5,680 nt of DNA. Origin: an uncultured Eubacteriales bacterium (lineage in GTDB: Bacteria; Bacillota; Clostridia; Christensenellales; Aristaeellaceae). The DNA is taken from assembly GCA_900553315.1 (NCBI GenBank), contig USCW01000115.1:1-5680 (forward strand), read 5' to 3'. A program made the translations under genes and the position numbers. Shown piece by piece: positions 1 to 5,642 of the stretch. The notes below the pieces were generated by a model. The model saw nothing but the letters and a program-made list of their open reading frames with translations, was not told the origin of the DNA and made no database searches. The stretch's first letter is position 1; each line of letters begins with the position of its first letter.

Positions 1-197
1 CTGAGCAGCTTCTCCTGCGCCTCCCGCTTTTCCTTGGCCACCCGTTCCTCTTCCTCCCTGGTGAATTTCACTTCCAGCTTGCGAAGCGACTGCATCAGGG
101 TATCGGCAGATTTGCGCACGCGGGTCGCGTCGTTCAATACGGCCCCCGCACCCGTGGCCAGCTCTTTGGTTGCATCCTTCAGTTTCACTTTGGTCAT
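1..197 (-). CDS. infB: Probable translation initiation factor IF-2, N-terminal fragment (runs off window)
   Basis: Open frame from ATG at 197-195 through 65 codons to the window edge, so only the N-terminus is visible. The call rests mainly on position: directly after ylxR and ylxQ, where Firmicutes carry infB, whose GTPase product brings initiator tRNA to the 30S subunit. The visible residues begin MTKVKLKDATKELATG, which vaguely resembles the small helical IF2_N module, then become highly charged (about residues 49-63, EEEERVAKEKREAQEK), as in the lysine/glutamate-rich linker of long IF2 proteins. No G-domain motif lies inside the window. The start overlaps the ylxQ stop as ATGA (197-194), implying translational coupling; a G-run at 214-210 is a poor, distant Shine-Dalgarno site. 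Another small charged protein inserted before infB cannot be excluded. Confidence 0.62.
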   Translation of the reverse strand, partial: MTKVKLKDATKELATGAGAVLNDATRVRKSADTLMQSLRKLEVKFTREEEERVAKEKREAQEKLL

Positions 198-559
198 TCG
201 ACGCTTGCACCCCCGCAATTATTTGCCGTTTCTTCCTGTATCGACAGCCCGGGGATTTCTCCGCCGAGCGTGGTACGCAATTTGTCTGCGAAGCCGCCCT
301 TCGCAATGGCCGCGGCGATGCGGCCCTTTTTCCCTGTGGCGCTCTCTACCAGCCCCGCCTCCGTCACCGCAAGCGGAACCTGATAGTATCGGCACGCGTC
401 CGTGTAACGCTTTCTTGCGTTATCTGACGCGTCGCCGTCAAGAATGAGCAGCCCGCACTTGCCTCCGCGGATCGCGCCGAGGCATCCGTCCTCGCCAAAG
501 GACGCCTGTCCGGCCCGCACGCACAGGCCCAGTAATCCATGCGCTTTCTTATCCGTCAT
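194..559 (-). CDS. ylxQ: L7Ae-family RNA-binding protein YlxQ
   Basis: A 121-residue protein of the ribosomal L7Ae/L30e/Gadd45 family, the YlxQ type found in the nusA-infB operon of Firmicutes. Members bind kink-turn RNA; the exact cellular role is unsettled. Family features visible: the opening helix HGLLGLCVRAG (residues 7-17), the LLILDGDASDNARKRY strand-helix segment (37-52) in which the family usually has A-DAS-N, the YYQVPL strand (58-63), and the ATGKKGRIAAAIAKGGFADKL segment (74-94). The start ATG overlaps the ylxR stop (ATGA, 559-556) and has a strong GGAGG at 568-564, four bases upstream, inside the end of ylxR. About 20 residues after the L7Ae core (GLSIQEETANNCGGASVE) form a low-complexity tail beyond the usual length of around 100 residues. 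The family call is secure. Confidence 0.9.
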   Translation of the reverse strand: MTDKKAHGLLGLCVRAGQASFGEDGCLGAIRGGKCGLLILDGDASDNARKRYTDACRYYQVPLAVTEAGLVESATGKKGRIAAAIAKGGFADKLRTTLGGEIPGLSIQEETANNCGGASVE

Positions 560-846
560 GCTTCCTCCGGTTCCGGTGCCGGCAGGTTTGCCATGGTGGC
601 TTGCAGCTGCTCCACCACCTCAGGGGTCAGCTGCACCTCCAGCTGGCGCTCCAGCTGCTTCTGCTTCAGCGCCCGCGCCAGACAGGCCGCGTCCCGGCAC
701 AGATACGCGCCGCGTCCCGGCTTTTTGCCCGTCGTGTCCATGGAAACCGCCCCTTCCGGGGAGCGCACCACGCGGATGAGCTCCCGCTTGGGCTTCATCT
801 CGCGGCACCCCACGCACATGCGCATGGGAATCTTCTTGGGCTTCAT
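556..846 (-). CDS. ylxR: YlxR (DUF448) RNA-binding protein, RnpM-type
   Basis: A 96-residue YlxR/DUF448 protein. In Bacillus subtilis the family member has been described as RnpM, a modulator of RNase P, and as a nucleic-acid-binding protein. Signatures visible: PMRMCVGCREMKPKRELIRVVR (about residues 7-28, with the CVGC pair at 11-14), the GRGAYLC motif at 44-50, a following Cys at 55, and the basic helix LARALKQKQLERQL (56-69). The C-terminus ends in a Pro/Glu-rich tail. The frame is open nine codons further up, to ATG 873, but I prefer ATG at 846-844: family members begin just before the K-P-K-IPMRMC segment, a GGAGG lies at 863-859, and nothing resembling a Shine-Dalgarno site precedes 873. 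It overlaps ylxQ by four bases but is separated from nusA by about 308 bases, unusually far for this pair. Confidence 0.92.
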   Translation of the reverse strand: MKPKKIPMRMCVGCREMKPKRELIRVVRSPEGAVSMDTTGKKPGRGAYLCRDAACLARALKQKQLERQLEVQLTPEVVEQLQATMANLPAPEPEEA

Positions 847-858
847 CCTTGCTTCTAT

Positions 859-863
859 CCTCC
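859..863 (-). promoter_or_regulatory. Ribosome binding site that decides the ylxR start
   Basis: GGAGG on the minus strand, 12 bases upstream of ATG 846, with a second weaker AAGG touching the start. It supports 846 over the upstream in-frame ATG at 873, which has no purine-rich site. The spacing is longer than the optimum of about 5-9 bases. Confidence 0.6.
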
Positions 864-950
864 GAAAATCCATTCAGTCAGCCGCTGTTCCACCTTATTG
901 CCGTCAGCCGACCGAAATCGTATCACCCGGTTTTGTCGAGTGCGGGGCAC

Positions 951-1100
951 ATTTCAATCCACGCCCCTAACGCCAAGCAAACACCTGTCTACTAACACTG
1001 AAAGCATAGCTTGAACGCATTTCAATCCACGTTTCGACCGCAAGCAATCGCTGCTCTGCCAGTACTGAAAGCATAGCATGAAGATTTCAATCCACGCCCC
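951..1100 (-). repeat. Degenerate CRISPR-like tandem repeat (type I-C repeat 3' end), three copies
   Basis: Three exact copies of ATTTCAATCCACG occur at 951-963, 1019-1031 and 1084-1096, with start-to-start distances of 68 and 65. Read on the minus strand this is CGTGGATTGAAAT, which matches the conserved 3' end of type I-C CRISPR repeats, and the period matches a 32-33-base repeat plus a 34-35-base spacer. The outer two copies are identical over 17 bases (GGGGCGTGGATTGAAAT) and similar over about 27. The 5' half of a normal I-C repeat (GTCGC and the CCC...GGG hairpin) is missing in all three. The intervals share a long block, unlike true spacers. The orientation agrees with transcription of the operon. 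Calling it a relic or pseudo-array is inference; a locally duplicated element is the alternative. No cas gene is in the window. Confidence 0.55.
997..1082 (-). repeat. Two copies of a 19-base block inside the CRISPR-like units
   Basis: ACTGAAAGCATAGCTTGAA at 997-1015 and ACTGAAAGCATAGCATGAA at 1064-1082 differ at one base and lie 67 bases apart. Each is separated by only 3 or 1 bases from the following ATTTCAATCCACG copy, so the two elements together make a composite repeat of 33-35 bases. The remaining 32-33 bases between composites are clearly less alike, apart from a shared TTGCTTG on the minus strand. The block contains a small inverted repeat, AAGC-ATA-GCTT, in the first copy; one pair is lost in the second copy. 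Confidence 0.8.
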
Positions 1101-1128
1101 CAGCGTCATGATCCCCCAGAACATATGA

Positions 1129-1149
1129 GCCGAAAAAAATTTTTTCAGC
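1129..1149 (-). other. A/T-centred palindrome just after the nusA stop codon
   Basis: Six bases past the nusA stop codon the minus strand reads GCTG, then six A, seven T, then CGGC. The arms pair fully if one U-G wobble is allowed. As RNA it could form a hairpin of four GC-rich and several A-U pairs. The stem is weak and no U-run follows it, so it is not a convincing terminator; an RNase processing site, a DNA-bending A-tract or a weak pause site are possible. Confidence 0.4.
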
Positions 1150-1154
1150 CAGCC

Positions 1155-2372
1155 TTACAGGGTGTCGTCCTCGTCCATCGCGGGTACTTCCGTTTCCGCG
1201 AAGGAGGGATACATCGCAGGAGCCTCCATCGGCACGGGAACCTCCGGCGCGTTGCCGTTTTCGTCCACCATGTCGGTCATCTCCGCCGCCTGACTCTGGC
1301 TCTTGATGTCGATCTTCCAGCCGGTCAGCTTCGCGGCCAGACGGGCGTTTTGACCCTCCTTGCCGATGGCCAGCGACAGTTGGTTATCCGGCACCACCAC
1401 GCGGCAGGCCTTCTCGCCCTCGGCCACGAACACGCTCAGCACGTGCGCGGGGTTCAGGGCGTTTGCCACAAACTCGGCGGGATCGGCGCTCCACTTGATG
1501 ATGTCGATCTTCTCGCCCTTCAGCTCCTCCACCACGCGATCCACGCGGCTGCCGCGCTGTCCAACGCAAGCGCCCACGGGATCGATCATCATATCGGAGG
1601 AATGCACGGCCATCTTGGTGCGGCTGCCCGCCTCACGGGCAATGGACTTGATGGTCACAATGCCGCCGGCGATCTCGGGCACCTCCATCTCAAACAGGCG
1701 CTTGACCAGATTGGGATGGATGCGGCTGACGCGCACCTGAGGGCCGCGGGGACCCACGGCGGTGGAGCGCTGCACCTCCAGCACGTACACCTTGATGTGG
1801 TCGTCGTCGTGCAGCACCTCGCCGGGAATCATGTCGCCCTGCTCCAGAATGCCCTCGGTGCGGCCCAGATCGACGTACACGCACTTGGCCTCCACGCGCT
1901 GCACGATAGCGGTGAGCACTTCACTTTCCTTTTCGATGTACTCATCGTAGATCTTGCCGCGCTCCGCCTCGCGGATGCGCTGCATGATGACCTGCTTGGC
2001 GGTCTGCGCCGCAACGCGCAGGAAGCCGTTGGGGGTCACGTCCACCTCGGCAATGTCGCCCATCTGATAGTCGCTGCGCAGCTTGCGTGCGTCCTCCAGA
2101 CTGATTTGGCTGCTCTCCTCCTCCACCTCGGGGACGATGAGCTTGCGGGCATACACATGGGTCACGCCCGTCTCCCGGCTCATCACCACCGACAGATTAG
2201 CGGGAGCCACCTCCAGCTTATTCAGGTTCTTCTTATAAGCCGCCTTCAGCGCCTCCTCGATGGCGCTGAACAGCAGCTCCTCGCTGATGTCCTTTTCCTT
2301 TGCGAGCGCCTTCAGGGCCTCGATGATCGCATTCTGGCCGTCTTTCTTTTCCGTCTTCTTTACCGCTCTCAT
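1155..2372 (-). CDS. nusA: Transcription termination/antitermination factor NusA
   Basis: A complete 405-residue NusA, the RNA polymerase-associated protein that promotes pausing and intrinsic termination and takes part in rRNA antitermination. Domains in order: N-terminal RNAP-binding domain (about 11-135, including ISEELLFSAIEEALKAAYKKN); S1 domain (about 140-205, with VYVDLGRTEGIL at 165-176); then VPEIAGGIVTIKSIAREAGSRTK (231-253) leading into KH1 with DPVGACVGQRGSRVDRVVEELKGEKIDII (264-292); and KH2 with AIGKEGQNARLAAKLTGW (335-352). After KH2 comes an acidic, Pro/Met-rich tail of about 45 residues ending MDEDDTL, and no gammaproteobacterial acidic repeat domains, as expected of Gram-positive NusA. 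The ATG at 2372-2370 has a modest GGAAGG about 10 bases upstream. It follows rimP by 73 bases. Short tails and small insertions, for example around 202-209, are the only departures noticed. Confidence 0.97.
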   Translation of the reverse strand: MRAVKKTEKKDGQNAIIEALKALAKEKDISEELLFSAIEEALKAAYKKNLNKLEVAPANLSVVMSRETGVTHVYARKLIVPEVEEESSQISLEDARKLRSDYQMGDIAEVDVTPNGFLRVAAQTAKQVIMQRIREAERGKIYDEYIEKESEVLTAIVQRVEAKCVYVDLGRTEGILEQGDMIPGEVLHDDDHIKVYVLEVQRSTAVGPRGPQVRVSRIHPNLVKRLFEMEVPEIAGGIVTIKSIAREAGSRTKMAVHSSDMMIDPVGACVGQRGSRVDRVVEELKGEKIDIIKWSADPAEFVANALNPAHVLSVFVAEGEKACRVVVPDNQLSLAIGKEGQNARLAAKLTGWKIDIKSQSQAAEMTDMVDENGNAPEVPVPMEAPAMYPSFAETEVPAMDEDDTL

Positions 2373-2445
2373 GTTGCTACCGCCTTCCGCTTATCTTTAT
2401 GCGGGACCCTTTCGGACAAGTCCACGCGCCTGACGCTTTCCATCC

Positions 2446-2928
2446 TCACTCGGACAGATCGACGTTCTCAATGCCTTCCATATCCACCACGGGCTTCACC
2501 GTGGCCGCCGCCTTTTTCGGAAAGGACAGCTGCCCGTTCGGCGTATCCAGCAGAATGTTGTTTTCCTCATCCAGCCCCGCCAGAATACCGGTGAACAGCT
2601 TCACGCCGTCCACGGCCTTGAACAGCTTGACCTCCACCTCGTCGCCCAGATGCCGCTCATAATCCCGCGGCGTTTTGAGCGGACGGTCGATGCCCGGGCT
2701 GGAAACCTCAAGGAAATCATAATCGTACTTCTCCAGCTGCGGCTGAATGGCCCGGTGGAATTTTTCGCAGTCATCCATGGTCAGTCCCTCGGGCTTATCC
2801 AGATAAATGCGCAGATATTTTCCGACCCCTTCCTTATCCAGACACACGTCCACCAGCTCCAAGCCCATGCTGTCGGCCAACTGCTGGCATTTGGGAGTAA
2901 CGAAGGTTGTCAGTTCCGCTTTGGGCAT
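2446..2928 (-). CDS. rimP: Ribosome maturation factor RimP
   Basis: A complete 160-residue RimP, which binds free 30S subunits and assists late 30S assembly. The N-terminal alpha/beta domain holds the family hallmark YLRIYLDKPEGLTMDDCEKFHRAI (38-61) and LEVSSPGIDRPLK (73-85). The C-terminal Sm-like beta-barrel covers roughly 90-150, with HLGDEVEVKLF (93-103), FTGILAGLDEENNILL (112-127) and a basic FPKKAAATVKPVV stretch. Length is normal. The ATG at 2928-2926 has an excellent AAGGAG at 2940-2935 with a six-base spacer. It is the first gene of the operon, as is usual for rimP-nusA in Firmicutes, and sits behind an approximately 280-base leader with considerable predicted RNA structure, which may control the whole operon. 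Confidence 0.97.
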   Translation of the reverse strand: MPKAELTTFVTPKCQQLADSMGLELVDVCLDKEGVGKYLRIYLDKPEGLTMDDCEKFHRAIQPQLEKYDYDFLEVSSPGIDRPLKTPRDYERHLGDEVEVKLFKAVDGVKLFTGILAGLDEENNILLDTPNGQLSFPKKAAATVKPVVDMEGIENVDLSE

Positions 2929-2970
2929 AATCTTCTCCTTCTCAACTGGTTTCCGGGTGGCAAAGTCTCC

Positions 2971-3103
2971 GAAAAAGAAACAAAAAGAGTGGCCTCACTT
3001 GCTCATTCGCCGTCCAAAAAGCGCTGAATCAGGCGGGAAGGCGCCGGGTGCGTCCTCGCTGCCTGCCGCGATCTTGACGGCTTGGAGCAAATTCCACTCT
3101 TTT
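2971..3103 (-). ncRNA. Candidate structured leader or small RNA upstream of rimP
   Basis: Hand folding of the minus strand gives a rod. P1 pairs 3103-3094 with 2992-2983 (AAAAGAGTGG with CCACTCTTTT, 10 perfect pairs). P2 pairs 3090-3085 with 3004-2999 (6 pairs plus a flanking G-U). P3 pairs 3081-3076 with 3014-3009 (GCCGTC with GACGGC). P4 pairs 3069-3066/3064-3061 with 3042-3039/3036-3033 (4+4 pairs around a small internal loop), with an 18-base apical loop. Stems are in order and nested, which is unlikely by chance. The 3' arm of P1 runs into a U-rich stretch (2986-2971) on the minus strand only, which favours this strand and suggests an intrinsic terminator or attenuator. I do not recognise a known Rfam family; 6S-like rod shape was considered but the conserved elements are not evident. 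Confidence 0.45.
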
Positions 3104-3131
3104 ACGTTGAACCCTTCTTTCATGAAGCTTG

Positions 3132-3172
3132 CCCGGAAGACCGGGGTCGCTGCGCCTATCCGTGAAGGCACA
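3132..3172 (-). other. Two hairpins in the 5' part of the rimP leader
   Basis: On the minus strand UGUGCCU (3172-3166) pairs with AGGCGCA (3157-3151) over seven pairs including one wobble. CCCGG (3145-3141) pairs with CCGGG (3136-3132) around a UCUU tetraloop. Together with the rod downstream they make most of the leader foldable. A nine-base sequence, CGGGGTCGC on the plus strand, occurs at 3142-3150 and again at 3183-3191. Confidence 0.4.
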
Positions 3173-3216
3173 CCGCCTGCTGCGGGGTCGCCCTCACGTC
3201 AAACTCACACGATGGG

Positions 3217-3245
3217 AGTATACCACAGCTTTTCAGGAATTACAA
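3217..3245 (-). promoter_or_regulatory. Predicted promoter of the rimP-nusA-infB operon
   Basis: On the minus strand: -35 TTGTAA (3245-3240, four of six consensus bases), a 17-base spacer, and TATACT (3222-3217) preceded by TGG, an extended -10. Transcription would begin near 3210, giving a leader of about 280 bases before the rimP start codon. It is the best sigma-A-like match on this strand between rimP and recD2. Confidence 0.6.
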
Positions 3246-3332
3246 GTGCTTCCTCTTCGCCGAATCGAAAGATTTTAGGCCCCTCTAGTCTTCCCGTCCG
3301 CCCCTTGTCCCATGCGCTTTTCCGCCTCCCCC

Positions 3333-3361
3333 TTTTTTCCCTGCCGCCGATGTGCTATAAT
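3333..3361 (+). promoter_or_regulatory. Predicted recD2 promoter
   Basis: A perfect TATAAT at 3356-3361 preceded by TGC, an extended -10. The -35 position (3333-3338) is only TTTTTT inside a pyrimidine tract, so the extended -10 probably carries recognition. Transcription would start near 3368, leaving a leader of about 30 bases before recD2. Confidence 0.65.
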
Positions 3362-3399
3362 GAAATATAATATGGAATCTTTACGGGAGGGGACGCGCC

Positions 3400-5634
3400 A
3401 TGGAGCAGGTGGAAGCCACGGTACGGGAAACCATTTACCGCAACGCGGAGAACGGCTACTCGGTGGTGCAGGTGAAGGCAGGTCAGCGGCTGACCACGGT
3501 GGTCGGCGTGCTGCCGGAGATGAGCTCCGGGGAGCAGGTCATTTTCACCGGCGAATGGATGGAGCATCCTCAATACGGACGGCAGCTTCGCTGCACCTCC
3601 TGTCAGATTCAGAAGCCAACCAGTCTTTTAGGCATTGAGCGCTATCTGGGCAGCGGCCTGATCCGCGGCGTGGGGCCCTCCACGGCGAAGCAGATCGTGG
3701 AGCATTTCGGCATGGAAACCATGGAGGTGCTGACCGAGCATCCCGAGCGCCTGCAAGAGGTTCACGGCATGGGCCGCAAGCGCTGGCGGCAGATCGCCGA
3801 GAGCTTTCAGGAGCAGCAGGCAGCACGGGAGTCCATGATCTTCCTGCAAAGCTATGGCATTCCCGCGAACCTTTCCGTGAAGATCAGCAAGCTCTACGGC
3901 GAGCGCACGGCGGACGTAATCCGCGCCAACCCCTATCGCTTGGTCGAGGACTTGGACGGCGTGGGCTTTCTGACGGCGGATCGCATCGCCACGGCGCTGG
4001 GAGTAGCATCGGACAGCGAGTTCCGCTTACAGGCGGCGCTGAAATATCTGCTGAAGGATGCAGCGGCGGCGGCAGGTCATGTATATCTGCCCCAGCAGTT
4101 TCTGGTGCAGCGCTGTGCTCAGCTCTTGCATGTGGAGGACGCGCTGGTGGCACGGCAGCTGCAATCGCTGCTGCTCAAGCGGACGCTGATCGCGGGCGGC
4201 ACACCGGAGGAACCCACGGTCTATCTGCCGCAGTTTGACTCTGCCGAGCGGGAGGTGGCCCAGCGGCTGATGGAGCTGGTCGCGGCGCTGGCTCCCATGA
4301 AGAGCTACGGTGTGGAAAAGGACATTGACCGTTTCGAAAATGATCGGCACATTCACTTCAGCCCCAAGCAGCGGCAAGCCATTGTGGCGGCGCTGGAGCA
4401 GGGTGTGCTAGTGATTACCGGCGGCCCCGGCACGGGCAAAACGACCATTATCAACTGCATCATTCGCCTCTTGGCCAAGGAAGGCGAGGTACAGCTCTGC
4501 GCCCCCACAGGCCGTGCAGCCAAGCGCATGACGGAGGCCACAGGCTACGAGGCAAAGACGATCCACCGCTTGCTGGAATACGGCGGCGACGGCGACAGCT
4601 TCAACCGCGATCAGCAGAACCCTATTGAGGCGGACTGTCTGATCGTGGACGAATGCTCGATGGTAGACCTGATGCTGATGCGCGGGCTGCTTCGCGCCCT
4701 AGAGCCGGGAACGCGGTTGATTCTGGTAGGCGACGCGGATCAGCTGCCCTCGGTGGGTGCGGGCAATGTATTAGGCGACATCCTGCAAAGCGGGGTGATC
4801 CCCTCGGTACGTCTGACGGACATTTTCCGTCAGGAGGAGCAGAGCCGCATTGTGGTAAACGCGCACCGGGTCAATCAAGGCGAGATGCCTCTGCTCAACG
4901 AGAAGCACACAGACTTTTTCTTCGAGCGCCGGGAGCAATTCGCGCAAGCGGCGCAGACGATCGTTCAATTAGTGACGCAGCGCTTACCGAGCTTTCTGCA
5001 TTATGCGCCGGAGGAGCGTTTGCAGCAGGCGATGCGGAACATTCAGGTGCTTGCCCCAGCGAAGAAGGGCGAGTGTGGCGTGATCGTGCTGAACCGGCTA
5101 TTGCAGGCGGCGCTGAATCCGCCCTCCGCCGCGAAGCCGTCCCTGACGTGGGGAGAGAATCTCTTCCGCTTGGGCGACAAGGTTATTCAGATGAAGAACG
5201 ACTACCAGCTGGAATGGCGGCGGCAGACGAGCGCCGGCTGGGAGGATGGCGAGGGTGTATTCAACGGAGACGTGGGCTTCATCACGGCGGTTGACGTGGA
5301 GGAGCACAGCCTGACGGTGCTCTTTGACGAGGAAAAGGAGGTTGTGTACGCCTCCGCGCAGTTGGAAAATTTGGAGTTGGCCTATTGTCTCTCGGTTCAC
5401 AAGAGTCAGGGCAGCGAGTTCCCGGTGGTTGTGATGCCCGTGGTCGGCGGCCCGCCGATGCTTCTGACGCGGAATCTTTTCTACACGGCGCTGACCCGCG
5501 CGCGGCAGTTAGTTGTTCTGGTCGGTCGTGAAGAGGTCATTCAGGCAATGGTACAAAACGACCACATCCTCAACCGCTACACAACTCTCTCCCAGCGCCT
5601 AAAAGCGCTGGAACCGTTATTGAGTGGGAGATAA
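3400..5634 (+). CDS. recD2: RecD2-type ATP-dependent DNA helicase (SF1B, 5'-3')
   Basis: A complete 744-residue RecD2 (YrrC type), a 5'-3' DNA helicase that works without RecB and RecC and is linked in Bacillus and Deinococcus to replication-fork and mismatch/recombination repair. Order of parts: N-terminal OB-like strand domain (about 1-75, starting VEATVRETIYRNAENGYSVV); helix-hairpin-helix elements at about 88-105 (IRGVGPSTAKQIVEHFG), 118-136 and 182-200; then the motor. Motif I VITGGPGTGKTT is at 338-349 (Lys347), motif Ia APTGRAAKRM at 368-377, Walker B LIVDECSMVD with Asp417/Glu418, motif III VGDADQLPSVG with Gln448, and IFRQ with Arg477/Gln478. The SH3-like region follows from NGDVGF at 622, then SVHKSQGSEF (665-674), and motif VI YTALTRAR with Arg700. 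All catalytic residues are intact. ATG 3400 has GGAGG at 3386-3390 and a nine-base spacer. It is divergent from rimP with its own promoter, and a hairpin follows directly, so it is probably monocistronic. Confidence 0.96.
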   Translation: MEQVEATVRETIYRNAENGYSVVQVKAGQRLTTVVGVLPEMSSGEQVIFTGEWMEHPQYGRQLRCTSCQIQKPTSLLGIERYLGSGLIRGVGPSTAKQIVEHFGMETMEVLTEHPERLQEVHGMGRKRWRQIAESFQEQQAARESMIFLQSYGIPANLSVKISKLYGERTADVIRANPYRLVEDLDGVGFLTADRIATALGVASDSEFRLQAALKYLLKDAAAAAGHVYLPQQFLVQRCAQLLHVEDALVARQLQSLLLKRTLIAGGTPEEPTVYLPQFDSAEREVAQRLMELVAALAPMKSYGVEKDIDRFENDRHIHFSPKQRQAIVAALEQGVLVITGGPGTGKTTIINCIIRLLAKEGEVQLCAPTGRAAKRMTEATGYEAKTIHRLLEYGGDGDSFNRDQQNPIEADCLIVDECSMVDLMLMRGLLRALEPGTRLILVGDADQLPSVGAGNVLGDILQSGVIPSVRLTDIFRQEEQSRIVVNAHRVNQGEMPLLNEKHTDFFFERREQFAQAAQTIVQLVTQRLPSFLHYAPEERLQQAMRNIQVLAPAKKGECGVIVLNRLLQAALNPPSAAKPSLTWGENLFRLGDKVIQMKNDYQLEWRRQTSAGWEDGEGVFNGDVGFITAVDVEEHSLTVLFDEEKEVVYASAQLENLELAYCLSVHKSQGSEFPVVVMPVVGGPPMLLTRNLFYTALTRARQLVVLVGREEVIQAMVQNDHILNRYTTLSQRLKALEPLLSGR

Positions 5635-5642
5635 AGTTTTGC

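Larger units (their letters stand above)
847..1154 (-). other. Long gap inside the operon between nusA and ylxR
   Basis: About 308 bases without a supportable gene inside an operon whose other junctions are overlaps or a 73-base spacer. It holds a palindrome just after nusA (1129-1149), a CRISPR-like tandem repeat (951-1100) and a unique segment (847-950) leading to ylxR. I found no convincing sigma-A promoter for ylxR: on the minus strand the repeats contain TTGAAA and TGCTATGCT, which look like -35 and extended -10 pieces, but they are only 9-11 bases apart. The region is therefore most likely transcribed as part of the operon mRNA. Confidence 0.6.

Noticed and set aside
601..1014. A plus-strand frame crossing ylxR and part of the repeat region.
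   Set aside because: Shadow of ylxR with low-complexity Leu/His/Gln content, no ribosome binding site and no recognisable domain.
997..1082. Resemblance of AGCTATGCT in the 19-base block to type II-A crRNA/tracrRNA sequence.
   Set aside because: The match is only nine bases in one copy, is broken in the second copy, and no anti-repeat or cas9 is in the window.
997..1096. Tandem sigma-A promoters made from TTGAAA and TGCTATGCT on the minus strand in each repeat unit.
   Set aside because: The two elements are only 9 and 11 bases apart, far short of the 16-18 required, and no better partner lies at the right distance.
954..1124. A 56-codon minus-strand frame (ATG 1124, stop TGA 956-954) running through the CRISPR-like repeats.
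   Set aside because: It has no Shine-Dalgarno site, and the three copies of the 13-base repeat are read in three different frames (units of 68 and 65 bases), so the repeated element is not conserved as protein.
1125..2594. A 489-codon plus-strand open frame opposite nusA, rich in His and Leu.
   Set aside because: It is the antisense shadow of nusA and part of rimP in GC-rich DNA; its composition is biased and matches no family I recognise, while the opposite strand is unmistakable NusA.
2983..3103. Assigning the leader rod to 6S RNA, SRP RNA or a T-box.
   Set aside because: The rod shape and the string AAAGAGTGGAA recall 6S and T-box elements, but the SRP GGAAGG tetraloop region, the T-box GGTGG(A/T)ACCGCG core and a balanced 6S central bubble are not present.
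4653..5294. A 213-codon plus-strand frame inside recD2.
   Set aside because: It lies in another frame of an intact helicase gene whose motifs continue across it, and its Arg/Ala/Gly-rich composition is typical of a frame-shifted shadow.
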